Assembly (NCBI GenBank): GCA_016743945.1
Contig: JADGFI010000044.1
Span: 1-44,168 of the forward strand
Origin: Desulfobacteraceae bacterium
GTDB lineage: Bacteria > Desulfobacterota > Desulfobacteria > Desulfobacterales > Desulfobacteraceae
Direction: 5' to 3'
DNA: 44,168 nt
The notes beneath the pieces were generated by a model. It made no database searches and was not told the origin of the DNA. It worked only from the letters and a program-made list of their open reading frames with translations. Positions 1 through 8,004 of the stretch are shown piece by piece. The translations under genes and the position numbers were made by a program. How positions within the stretch are numbered: the stretch's first letter is position 1; every line of letters starts with the position of its first letter.

Positions 1-71
1 ACTTTAATTATTACATATAATGAATTTTGAATGTTTAGTTATATTATTTAAGTACATTTTGTAATATATAA

Positions 72-1184
72 TTACCTTACATATAATTTATCATTTATGA
101 TATAGGACGGTGTTCCTGTGACACCTGCCTTGACACCAAAAGCAATATCTCGTTTTAAATATAGCCGGATGGCTGTTTGATCCAATGCCCATGACAATTC
201 TTCCGGTTTTAAGTTTATTTTTAGAGCTAATTCATTTAAATCAATTGTGCCTTTTGAATGATCTATTTGGAAAAGAAGATCATTCATTTCCCAAAAGCGT
301 TCTTTTAGTCCAGCATAAATTGCAAGCATGGCCATTTTTCCTGCTCCAGAATGCAGATCCTCTTTTATAGAAAAATTAAATTCTTTATCCAAGGGGAAAT
401 ATCTATGAACTAATCTTATTTTGTCAGGATTCTCGGCCACCAAGGATCTTAGATAAAAGTGCATTTTTTTGCATTGAAAACATAAATAATCAGTATATTC
501 AATAATGGTAATCTCAGGGTTTTGAGCACCAATCCAATGACTTCCCTCTTCTGTTACCCCAGATGGTAATTTTAACATTCCTTTTTTTATATCTATAACC
601 CAATATTTTGGTAAAAATATCCATAAAAAAATAACGCCCATTATAAATATCTTTACCAGTAAAGGAAATGAAAAAGAGCGAGATTTTATATATGAGACAT
701 CTGCAACAATACCTTTTAAAATCGCACAATCTCCAAATTTTTTAATAACAGCATAGGAATAAAACATGAGGGCAAAATTAATTGCATAGGAAAGAATGCA
801 CATCAAACAATAACTGTGGATATAAAAAATTGAAATAAACCCAAGAATCAGACTGTAAATTGAAAACAAGGAGACAATACAGAAAAAGAGCGGCCAGAAT
901 TTTTTGTTTATATTATTTTTATGAAATAAAAATAATAATAATAAGATTAAAAATAAATAACCGATACTGCCCCAAACCGGTACAGGCATACCCAATAAAA
1001 TTGAATAATTGCTTTGTGATACTGTATCACAATTTATCGATTTTGAAAGTGCGCAAAAGCTGCTATATCCGATATCAGTATAGACTCTGTAGTGGGAGGC
1101 TGAAAGATAAAGGGCATTAAGAAAACCTGCAAGTACAAGCACACATCCCGGAATAAAATAGAAAGAATATCGTCGATTCTTCAT
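72..1184 (-). CDS. VKOR-DsbA fusion, periplasmic disulfide-forming membrane protein
   Basis: The 370-residue protein joins an N-terminal vitamin K epoxide reductase domain (about residues 8-150, several membrane helices) to a C-terminal thioredoxin/DsbA domain (about 210-370). The VKOR loop cysteines are C44 and C52, and the quinone-side pair is C126-L-M-C129. The DsbA domain has C235-F-Q-C238 and a cis-Pro loop GTPSY near the end. Known fusions of this type oxidise substrate thiols and pass electrons to quinone. The protein stops only about ten residues after the cis-Pro segment, so the final DsbA strand and helix are shorter than usual. The downstream DNA is very AT-rich, and 3' truncation is possible. 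It is divergent from the pilin gene, whose product has two cysteines. The family call is firm; the partner substrate is inference. Confidence 0.88.
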   Translation of the reverse strand: MKNRRYSFYFIPGCVLVLAGFLNALYLSASHYRVYTDIGYSSFCALSKSINCDTVSQSNYSILLGMPVPVWGSIGYLFLILLLLFLFHKNNINKKFWPLFFCIVSLFSIYSLILGFISIFYIHSYCLMCILSYAINFALMFYSYAVIKKFGDCAILKGIVADVSYIKSRSFSFPLLVKIFIMGVIFLWIFLPKYWVIDIKKGMLKLPSGVTEEGSHWIGAQNPEITIIEYTDYLCFQCKKMHFYLRSLVAENPDKIRLVHRYFPLDKEFNFSIKEDLHSGAGKMAMLAIYAGLKERFWEMNDLLFQIDHSKGTIDLNELALKINLKPEELSWALDQTAIRLYLKRDIAFGVKAGVTGTPSYIINDKLYVR

Positions 1185-1449
1185 AACACTTATATCAATT
1201 TCCCTATGTTTTTTTGAAGGTCATAAAATTAATAGCATAAAACGCCGTTCGGGTCATTCAGTTTTTGTTTTTTTTGGGGGGGGGATGACATTTTTTGTCA
1301 AGAGAAGACAAAACATTGTAATATTTTTTGAATAAATTTGAAATGTCAGGTATCCCCTTTGCGCTATAACTTAGATTTTAATATGCAAATGATTCATATC
1401 TCCCATCATTTCAGTGCTATATAAATAAAAAAAATATTATCATTCAAAA
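1185..1449. other. AT-rich divergent intergenic region with T8G9 homopolymer block
   Basis: No gene is visible between the VKOR-DsbA start and the pilin promoter. The stretch is AT-rich and contains a run of eight T followed by nine G at 1268-1284. It must hold the promoter for the leftward VKOR-DsbA gene, but I see no convincing sigma-70 boxes. Confidence 0.5.
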
Positions 1450-1466
1450 TGGCATCTAATTTGCTA
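1450..1466 (+). promoter_or_regulatory. sigma-54 (-24/-12) promoter of the pilin gene
   Basis: TGGCAT-N4-5-TTGCTA places GG at 1451-1452 and GC at 1463-1464, exactly ten bases apart, which is the invariant RpoN spacing. Transcription would begin near 1476, about 40 bases before the pilin ATG. Sigma-54 control through PilR-type activators is the known arrangement for pilA in many Proteobacteria. Confidence 0.8.
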
Positions 1467-1517
1467 CGATTATAGATAAGGAAAATTTTTTATTAACGAA
1501 CAACAAAGGAGAGTCAA

Positions 1518-1907
1518 ATGAAACTGAAAAAAACAAATCAGAAAGGGTTTACCTTAATCGAGCTCATGATCGTCATTGCCATCATTGGTATTCTTGCAGC
1601 CATTGCTATTCCTAATTTTATTTCATACAGAGATAAGGCCTTTTGCAGTGCTGCTGAATCAGATGCCGGCAACATCGCTGCAGCGCTTGCAGAGTATTAC
1701 AGTGATGCAATGGTTGTTGGTCAGCCTGCAACCGCTGCAGCGCTGGGTTTAACATTGTCAAGTTCGACTACAGGTGTTAACGTTGGCGGGATAACATACG
1801 CTGCTGCTAATGGTCCTATTACAATTACCGTTACCGATACAAGCACCAGATGCCCGTCAGGTGCTGCCTATACTTTAGTTATGGGCGGTGCTTCCGGTAC
1901 TTGGTGA
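1518..1907 (+). CDS. pilA: type IV major pilin (PilA-like prepilin)
   Basis: The 129-residue prepilin begins with a short positive leader ending in G10, cut before F11 in the canonical FTLIEL context. Mature F1 and E5 are present and are followed by a hydrophobic assembly helix to about residue 34. Two cysteines, C43 just after the helix and C112 near the C-terminus, probably form a disulfide. The head is rich in Ala, Gly and Thr and short (mature about 119 residues). A strong ribosome site (AAAGGAGAG, 1505-1513) precedes the ATG. A sigma-54 promoter lies upstream and a strong terminator downstream, so it is a monocistronic, highly expressed unit. It is too long to be the roughly 60-residue Geobacter-type pilin. 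A minor pilin is possible, but the promoter and terminator favour a major subunit. Confidence 0.93.
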   Translation: MKLKKTNQKGFTLIELMIVIAIIGILAAIAIPNFISYRDKAFCSAAESDAGNIAAALAEYYSDAMVVGQPATAAALGLTLSSSTTGVNVGGITYAAANGPITITVTDTSTRCPSGAAYTLVMGGASGTW

Positions 1908-1941
1908 TTAAGTGACTGGGTGTAATAAATTATAATAAACA

Positions 1942-1987
1942 GGGGGGGGGGCGAAAATCTCCCCCCCCCCCCTTTTTTTTTTTTTTT
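1942..1987 (+). terminator. intrinsic terminator of pilA made of G10/C12 runs
   Basis: Ten G (1942-1951) and twelve C (1961-1972) form a ten-pair all-GC stem with a short A-rich loop, followed by fifteen T (1973-1987). Both arms are pure homopolymers, which is unusual, and run lengths may be affected by sequencing or replication slippage. Confidence 0.85.
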
Positions 1988-2077
1988 GTTTTGTGATCAT
2001 GCTGTCCATATCGGTGGCGATTACGCCGTAAAAGTTAACATTATTTTTTTGCCCATTTTCTGCAATCCCAAAAAAAC

Positions 2078-2861
2078 ACAGAGCTTATCGAGCCAATTAT
2101 AAAAAGAACTCTTGATATAGGAGTTGGTGCAAAATATGTTGTGATGGACAGTTGGTTTTCTTTGCCACCGTTATAGCAACTCTTCGTAAACACAGGCATG
2201 TTAAAAGACAATCCAAAATGGTTTTATGAATACAATGCGAAAAAACTTCGACTGGCCGATCTATACTACAAGTTGAAGAAAAAAAAGGGGAAAGCTAAAA
2301 TTAAAGCCAGTGTACTTGTAACGTTTTTCAATGGGCAGCAGGAGAGGATTGTTTTTGTCCCAAGCGACAATAATAGAGGAAGGTTGGCCCTTCTATCAAC
2401 GGATCTTTCCATACCTGGCGAAGAAATAGTCCGGTTATAGGGAAAACATTGGGATATCGAAGTTTTTTTTAAAATGTGTAAGCAACATTATAAAATTGGT
2501 TAAAGAAATACAAATCCGGAACTATGATGGCTTGATCGGATACACATCTCTTGTCATAGCCAGATATAACCTACTGAGCCTGTTCTATAGACAAGGCATT
2601 GATCAACGATCCTTTGGATATTTATTCAGAGCTTGTAATGAAGAGCTGGTCAATATATCATTCCCTGAAGCCGTGAAAAGAATCATGCAGCTGGCAATGG
2701 TAACACTTCTCAAAGCGTATGCCTTTTCCGACAGTATAATACAAACCATGCTTCTTGATCTGGTAATGGGCCATGCAATTGCATATTTCGGGCTAAAAAG
2801 TAGTCCATTGGTATTAACCAGGGGTGATCAGAGTTTTTTCCTCCTCCGAAAATTGAGTTAA
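2078..2861 (+). pseudogene. decayed IS4-family transposase (3' part)
   Basis: In one frame from 2078 the sequence reads through a VVMDSWFS motif (a catalytic Asp of IS4-type DDE transposases), hits an in-frame TAG at 2174, and continues as a conserved KDNPKW segment to a second TAG at 2438. Past that stop the frame still encodes the catalytic-Glu signature WDIEVFFKMCK, corresponding to the family Y-(2)-R-(3)-E-(6)-K motif but with Tyr lost to the stop and Arg changed to His. A one-base shift near 2485-2495 then moves the remainder into another frame, which runs to 2861. The N-terminal half is missing and I could not recognise terminal repeats. It is a dead fossil marking the boundary between the pilin and the AT-rich glycan island. 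Confidence 0.85.
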
Positions 2862-2871
2862 GTACTATCAA

Positions 2872-4533
2872 ATGATAAATACGATTGTTAGAAGATACAC
2901 ATTTTTTTTATTATTAATCACTTTGTTGTCAACAATTGTATTGATGGGTTCCGTCCCACCGGTAGACAGAGATGCGCTAACGCACCACCTTGCGGTACCA
3001 AAATTATATGTCCAACAGGGCGGCATCCATGAACTGCCGGATATTATACCCTCTTATTATCCTCAATTGTTGGATCTTTTATACGGCATCCCCCTTATCT
3101 TTCATAATGATATCGTTCCCAAGTATATTCATTTTTTATTTGCATTGTTGACCGCTTTTATAATTTTTCGATATACAAGGAAAAAAGTGGGTTATGGTTA
3201 TGCTTTGTTCAGTGTTATTCTTTTCCTTTCATTACCGGTGATTATAAAACTTTCCATCACTGTATATGTTGATCTGGGATTGATTTTTTTCTCCACAGCA
3301 TCGTTCTTGAGTCTATTAAAATGGTATGAAACAAAAAAACGCCGCGTTTGGTTTGTTTTGTCTGCTGTTTTCTGCGGTCTTGCATTAAGCACAAAATATA
3401 ATGGTCTTATTTCTTTATTTCTTTTAACTTTTTTTGTCCCTGCTGTTTACTTGAAAGGGTCAAATAATACCCTGACGACACAATTGCGCGCTGTTGGGTT
3501 TGCCTTTATGTACCTGTCGATTGCTGTCCTGGTCTTTTCGCCATGGATGATTAAAAATTATGTATGGACCAAAAATCCTGTTTACCCGCTTTACAATACT
3601 TTTTTTAATTCCAAGGTTGAAGTTGATAGTAAAAAAATAATTTCAAAGCCTACCATGAATCATTTTTTAATACGAAAACTTATTTATAAAGAAGTCTGGT
3701 GGGAAACCGCTCTTACACCAGTCAGGATTTTTTTTCAGGGAGAAGATGATAATCCAAAACTTTTTGATGGAAAATTAAATCCTCTTCTTTTTATTTTACC
3801 CATATTTGCTTTTATAAATTTTCGAACATCAAAACCAATACAAGATAGTTTTGAACAAAAGGCCTTATTGTCTTTTTCGTTTTTATATATTATAGCGGTT
3901 TTTTTCCAAAATGATATGCGTATCCGGTGGATTGGACCTGCTATTCCCCCACTGATTGTTCTATCTGCCTTTGGTGTTAAAAGTATTTTTAATCTAATAA
4001 AAGAGATAACATCAGTAAAAACTAAAAAAAGCAGCGCTTTTTATCGTGTTTATATAGGGCTTGTTTCTGCATTTATATTTGTTATGATGAGTTTGAATGG
4101 TATCTATTTGTACAGAGTATTCCAAAGGGTTGACCCTTTACCCTATTTATCAAAAAAAATTACACGGGAAGAATATATTGAAAAGTTCAGACCTGAGTTT
4201 GCAGCATTAAACTTTGCTAATAAAAATTTGAAAATGAATACAAAAATATTGGGGTTGTCCCTTGGAAATCGTGGGTACTACTCAGATCATGAAATCAATT
4301 TCAATATGTATAATTTTTTGAATATAATAAAAAATTCCAACAATAATGATGATATTCGTACTGAACTTTTAGAACGAAAATATACTGACATTGTTCTGAA
4401 TTACGAGGAATTCAATAATTGGATCAATACAAATTTTTCAAAACAAGAAAAAATATTAATTAAAGATTTTTTTGATCTGTCTGTGAATAGGATATTCTGC
4501 AAAGGTGGATATGGTCTTTTCCATCTCAAGTAA
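2872..4533 (+). CDS. GT-C superfamily (PMT/ArnT-like) membrane glycosyltransferase
   Basis: The 553-residue protein has about ten hydrophobic helices over residues 8-410 and a soluble C-terminal tail of roughly 130 residues. The first periplasmic loop carries a D32-R-D34 acidic motif followed by LTHH, the position where GT-C enzymes that use polyprenyl-phosphate sugars hold their catalytic acidic residues. Such enzymes transfer a sugar from a lipid carrier to a lipid or glycan on the outer face of the inner membrane. The gene is very AT-rich and starts 10 bases after the IS4 remnant, with no good ribosome site, so its original upstream context may have been lost. The acceptor is unknown. Methyltransferase and flippase-like genes follow, pointing to a glycolipid or polysaccharide role. 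Confidence 0.72.
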   Translation: MINTIVRRYTFFLLLITLLSTIVLMGSVPPVDRDALTHHLAVPKLYVQQGGIHELPDIIPSYYPQLLDLLYGIPLIFHNDIVPKYIHFLFALLTAFIIFRYTRKKVGYGYALFSVILFLSLPVIIKLSITVYVDLGLIFFSTASFLSLLKWYETKKRRVWFVLSAVFCGLALSTKYNGLISLFLLTFFVPAVYLKGSNNTLTTQLRAVGFAFMYLSIAVLVFSPWMIKNYVWTKNPVYPLYNTFFNSKVEVDSKKIISKPTMNHFLIRKLIYKEVWWETALTPVRIFFQGEDDNPKLFDGKLNPLLFILPIFAFINFRTSKPIQDSFEQKALLSFSFLYIIAVFFQNDMRIRWIGPAIPPLIVLSAFGVKSIFNLIKEITSVKTKKSSAFYRVYIGLVSAFIFVMMSLNGIYLYRVFQRVDPLPYLSKKITREEYIEKFRPEFAALNFANKNLKMNTKILGLSLGNRGYYSDHEINFNMYNFLNIIKNSNNNDDIRTELLERKYTDIVLNYEEFNNWINTNFSKQEKILIKDFFDLSVNRIFCKGGYGLFHLK

Positions 4534-4637
4534 ACTATCTGAGATGCGGCAGGAAGAATAAAAAAGATGGCGCAGGAAAGTAAAGTAAATTTTATGAACT
4601 ATTTATTTTAAAGCAGCAGGGAATAATAAATAAAGAT

Positions 4638-5357
4638 ATGGCGGTGAATAGGGTAGTTGAAAAAGTTGTAAAATTTATTTTAGATGAATGTTTACCTCCT
4701 GTTTTAAGGGACAATAAATACTTCATGTCCTTGCTTTTGAAAATAGTCTTTAGAGATAAAGCCCATCACTTTATTGATTTTAAGAACAAGGTGATGTTCA
4801 TGTCTAAAGAGGATATTCAATCCATATACACAGACATCCGATCCGTCCAATGCTCTTGCGAAACTGACTTGAATCATCGTTTGCTAAAAAAAATAATTGT
4901 TGAAATTAAAGGACAATCTGCCTTGGATGTAGGATGCGGCAAAGGTGTTTTAGCCGATCATTTGAGTCGCCATTTTACTGTGGGTGCCTGTGATTTTTAT
5001 ATTGAAAAAGAATCAAAGAAAAAATACATGAATGTTTCATTCAAACAAGCGGATATCCATAAACTCCCCTATGATGAAAATGAATTTGATACCGTCATCT
5101 GTACCCATACACTTGAGCATGTAACCGACCTTCGCCTTGCTGTTCAGGAACTTCGACGGGTGGCAAAAAAAAAATTGATAATTGTAGTTCCTAAGGAAAG
5201 ACCATATAAGTATTCCTTTAACCTGCACTTACATTTTTTCCCCTATGAATACTCAATTGTGTATGCAATGAAACAAAAAGTAACACATTTAAGCTGGAGT
5301 GTTGAGGAAATGGATGGTTGTTGGTATTATCAGGAAGATATCGGATTAATCGAATAA
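4638..5357 (+). CDS. class I SAM-dependent methyltransferase
   Basis: The 239-residue protein carries a Rossmann-type SAM site, ALDVGCGKG, at about residues 95-103, an acidic loop after strand 2, and a post-II segment FDTVICTHTLEH typical of the Methyltransf_11 group. About 85 residues without clear similarity precede the SAM domain, and the C-terminus is short. Substrate cannot be read from sequence. Its place between a GT-C transferase and a flippase-like protein suggests methylation of a lipid carrier or sugar. A weak AGGGA lies about 17 bases ahead of the ATG, so the exact start is not certain. It overlaps the far-upstream alternative TTG start of the next gene but not its preferred ATG. 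Confidence 0.78.
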   Translation: MAVNRVVEKVVKFILDECLPPVLRDNKYFMSLLLKIVFRDKAHHFIDFKNKVMFMSKEDIQSIYTDIRSVQCSCETDLNHRLLKKIIVEIKGQSALDVGCGKGVLADHLSRHFTVGACDFYIEKESKKKYMNVSFKQADIHKLPYDENEFDTVICTHTLEHVTDLRLAVQELRRVAKKKLIIVVPKERPYKYSFNLHLHFFPYEYSIVYAMKQKVTHLSWSVEEMDGCWYYQEDIGLIE

Positions 5358-5395
5358 ATTATAAGGAAGAGAAAGGCAAAGGGAATGTCCGTTAT

Positions 5396-6304
5396 ATGGC
5401 AAAAAACTATGGTAGACAGTTACGTGTATTTTCTATTCTACTTGCAGTCTTAATGGTCGCGTTCCTTGCGTATAATTGGATTGATATTTGTCAAATATTT
5501 TCAAATATTAATTTGGTCTGGGTGGCAGTTGGTTTTGTCTGTCATTCTTTTAATTATATCTTCAGAGGGATCCGATTGAAGATTTTAGCCGGTTCTAAAA
5601 AAATATCATTTTTTGAATCATTCAATTATTCTCTTTTCCATGGCGTTCTTTCCTATTTAATGCCCATGCAAACCGGAGATCTTTCTCTTCCGGTACTATT
5701 AAAAACAACAGGAAAGATGGATTTTAAAAAAGGTGTGGTTATTATTGCTAAATTAAGGCTTTTGGACTTATCTATGTTGGGATGGCTAAGTTTTTTTGCT
5801 TCCTTCTTTGGTGCAAGGATGATTTCTCCGATGATTCATGTGATATGGTTTTTTTCAAGTATCATTCTGGCCGTATCATTTTTTATTTTTCAATGGTTAG
5901 GAAAGCGGACTCATTACCTTATCGTTCGATTTTTAAAAATAACGGCTGATTTTTCAGAACTATTAAGGTTTGATCGGTTGGAATTTATGATGACTTTTTG
6001 TATATGGGTCAGTATCTGTCTCAGCCAGTATTGCATGATAAGATCCTTGGGTCTTGATTTCGGAATTTCTGAAGTCCTTTTCCTTTTGACGATTCAATTC
6101 CCTCTCCAGCTATTACCGCTACAGGGGTTTGCAAATAGTGGAAATCATGAAGGTGGATGGGTTGCAGCCCTGATGTTGATGGGTTTTAATGTTGACAATG
6201 CTTTGGATTATGCATTGGCCTCGCACAGTGTTTTGATTGTTTATGTTGCGCTGCTGGGTCTGCTTGCTATTATGACGGGCAATCGAAAATTATTTTTTTT
6301 TTGA
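5396..6304 (+). CDS. flippase-like integral membrane protein (UPF0104/MprF-TM type)
   Basis: About 302 residues with seven to eight hydrophobic helices. It has the layout of the lysylphosphatidylglycerol-synthase transmembrane/AglD-like family: an N-terminal FRGIRLKIL-type segment, a central LMPMQTGDLSLPVL loop and a LLPLQGFANSGNHEGGW segment. Members are associated with glycolipid or polyprenyl-sugar handling. The frame is open back to a TTG at 5318, which would overlap the methyltransferase. I chose the ATG at 5396 because an AAAGGGA sits about ten bases upstream and the added residues are hydrophilic and unlike the family. The gene ends in a T-rich run encoding Phe. Confidence 0.68.
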   Translation: MAKNYGRQLRVFSILLAVLMVAFLAYNWIDICQIFSNINLVWVAVGFVCHSFNYIFRGIRLKILAGSKKISFFESFNYSLFHGVLSYLMPMQTGDLSLPVLLKTTGKMDFKKGVVIIAKLRLLDLSMLGWLSFFASFFGARMISPMIHVIWFFSSIILAVSFFIFQWLGKRTHYLIVRFLKITADFSELLRFDRLEFMMTFCIWVSICLSQYCMIRSLGLDFGISEVLFLLTIQFPLQLLPLQGFANSGNHEGGWVAALMLMGFNVDNALDYALASHSVLIVYVALLGLLAIMTGNRKLFFF

Positions 6305-6361
6305 AAAGCCTGTTATAAAAAGTTAAACATATTTTTTTATATTTAAAAAGGTGGTGGCGGT

Positions 6362-7315
6362 TTGAATAAAAATTTTGCCCTGATAGGCGCTGCAGGATAT
6401 GTGGCACCCAAACATTTGAAAGCCATTAAAGATACTGGAAATAACCTGGTGGCTGCTCTGGATAATAGCGATTCTGTGGGGATCCTTGACAGTTTTTCCT
6501 ATGAGGTTGCCTTTTTTACTGAGTTTGAACGATTTGATAGGCATGCTGAAAAGCTGAGAAGAATGGATGAAAAGGGGAAAATAGACTATGTCAGTATCTG
6601 TTCCCCCAATTATCTCCATGATGCCCATATGCGGTTTGCCCTTAGGATCGGTGCCGATGCGATCTGTGAGAAACCGTTGGTATTGAATCCGTGGAACCTG
6701 GATGCCATTAAACTCATGGAAGAAGAAACCGGTAAAAAAGTGTATAATGTTCTCCAACTGCGGGTTCATCCTTCCATCGTTGAGTTGAAGAAAAAAATAG
6801 AGGCAGATAACAAAGAAAAAAAATATGATATAGATTTGAGCTACATCACTTCCCGGGGGAAATGGTATTTTAATTCATGGAAGGGGGATACTTCCAAATC
6901 CGGCGGTATTGCCACCAACATTGGCATCCATTTTTTTGATATGCTGATCTGGCTGTTTGGCAGTGTCAGGTATCAAGAGGTTCATGTGTCCGAATCAAAA
7001 AAAATGGCGGGTTTTATAGAGCTTGATAGGGCAAATGTGAGATGGTTTTTATCTGCAGATAATACCGATTTATCGGAACAAGCCAGGAAAAATTCTATCT
7101 CAACCTTCAGATCCATCACAATTGATGGGGATGAAATTGAATTTTCCGGTGGATTTGCCGATCTTCATACCCTTGTCTATAAGGGTATTCTTGAAGGCCA
7201 AGGATATGGAATTGAAGATGCCAGACCATCCTTGAATCTGGTTTCCTCCATACGAAATACAGCACCCGGCGTAAAAAATAAAAACATGGTTCATCCGTTT
7301 GTAAAGGAAAAATAA
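6362..7315 (+). CDS. wbpB: Gfo/Idh/MocA oxidoreductase, UDP-GlcNAcA 3-dehydrogenase type
   Basis: The 317-residue enzyme opens with a dinucleotide-binding segment, GAAGYVAPKHL (residues 9-19). It has the family EKPL motif (103-106) with K104 as the usual catalytic lysine, and a GGIATNIGIHFFD segment with H190. WbpB/WlbA enzymes oxidise C3 of UDP-N-acetyl-glucosaminuronate so that the next enzymes can aminate and acetylate it. The two following genes encode exactly those steps, which makes the assignment much stronger than sequence class alone. Translation appears to start at TTG 6362, preceded by AAGGTGG. The UDP-GlcNAc 6-dehydrogenase (WbpA) that makes the substrate is not in the window. Confidence 0.85.
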   Translation: MNKNFALIGAAGYVAPKHLKAIKDTGNNLVAALDNSDSVGILDSFSYEVAFFTEFERFDRHAEKLRRMDEKGKIDYVSICSPNYLHDAHMRFALRIGADAICEKPLVLNPWNLDAIKLMEEETGKKVYNVLQLRVHPSIVELKKKIEADNKEKKYDIDLSYITSRGKWYFNSWKGDTSKSGGIATNIGIHFFDMLIWLFGSVRYQEVHVSESKKMAGFIELDRANVRWFLSADNTDLSEQARKNSISTFRSITIDGDEIEFSGGFADLHTLVYKGILEGQGYGIEDARPSLNLVSSIRNTAPGVKNKNMVHPFVKEK

Positions 7316-7326
7316 GGAGAAGGCAT

Positions 7327-7998
7327 ATGGGTACGGAGAAATATTTTGTGCACACTTCTTCCTATGTGGATGAGGGAGTAACAATCGGTCAGGGAACAAA
7401 AATCTGGCATTTTTCCCATGTGCTTTCCGGGGCTGTCATCGGCCAAAATTGCAGTATTGGTCAAAATGTATGCATTTCCGGAGATGTTGTTATCGGTAAT
7501 AATGTAAAAATTCAGAACAATGTTTCTGTTTACGATGGTGTTTTTATTGAAGATGATGTTTTCCTCGGGCCATCCTGTGTATTGACAAATGTTACAAATC
7601 CAAGATCGGAAATATCCAGAAAAAAATTGTATGAAAAGACGATAATTAAAAAAGGATCAACCATCGGCGCCAATGCAACCCTTGTTTGTGGGATCGCAAT
7701 TGGGCGGTATGCATTTGTTGCAGCAGGAGCTGTAGTGACAAAAGATATCCCCGATTATACCCTTGTACAAGGGGCTCCCGCAAAATCAGCAGGTTGGATA
7801 TCGCGTCATGGTCATAAACTTGAAAAAAAGGATGCCAAGGGCGTTTACACTTGTCCTGAAAGTGGATTAAAGTACAGGGAGACCCCAGAAAAAAAAATAA
7901 TTTGCATTGATATAGAAGAAAATTTAGGTTTGCCAAAAGAGATGCGAACAGGCAGAATGGATTATGAACATTATAAAAATATTTTAAAAAAAGTCTGA
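7327..7998 (+). CDS. wbpD: UDP-2-acetamido-3-amino-uronate N-acetyltransferase
   Basis: The 223-residue protein is a left-handed beta-helix acyltransferase: repeated hexapeptides (for example VTIGQG, AVIGQN, VVIGNN) run from about residue 17 to 150, closed by the ATLVCGIAIGRYAFVAAGAV segment typical of sugar N-acetyltransferases. The C-terminal part is hydrophilic and contains a TCPESGLKY segment seen in the WbpD/WlbB group. It acetylates the 3-amino group to give UDP-GlcNAc(3NAc)A. A clear AAGGAG precedes the ATG, and the stop is at the doorstep of the aminotransferase gene, so the three genes are probably translated together. Confidence 0.87.
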   Translation: MGTEKYFVHTSSYVDEGVTIGQGTKIWHFSHVLSGAVIGQNCSIGQNVCISGDVVIGNNVKIQNNVSVYDGVFIEDDVFLGPSCVLTNVTNPRSEISRKKLYEKTIIKKGSTIGANATLVCGIAIGRYAFVAAGAVVTKDIPDYTLVQGAPAKSAGWISRHGHKLEKKDAKGVYTCPESGLKYRETPEKKIICIDIEENLGLPKEMRTGRMDYEHYKNILKKV

Positions 7999-8004
7999 TT
8001 GATT

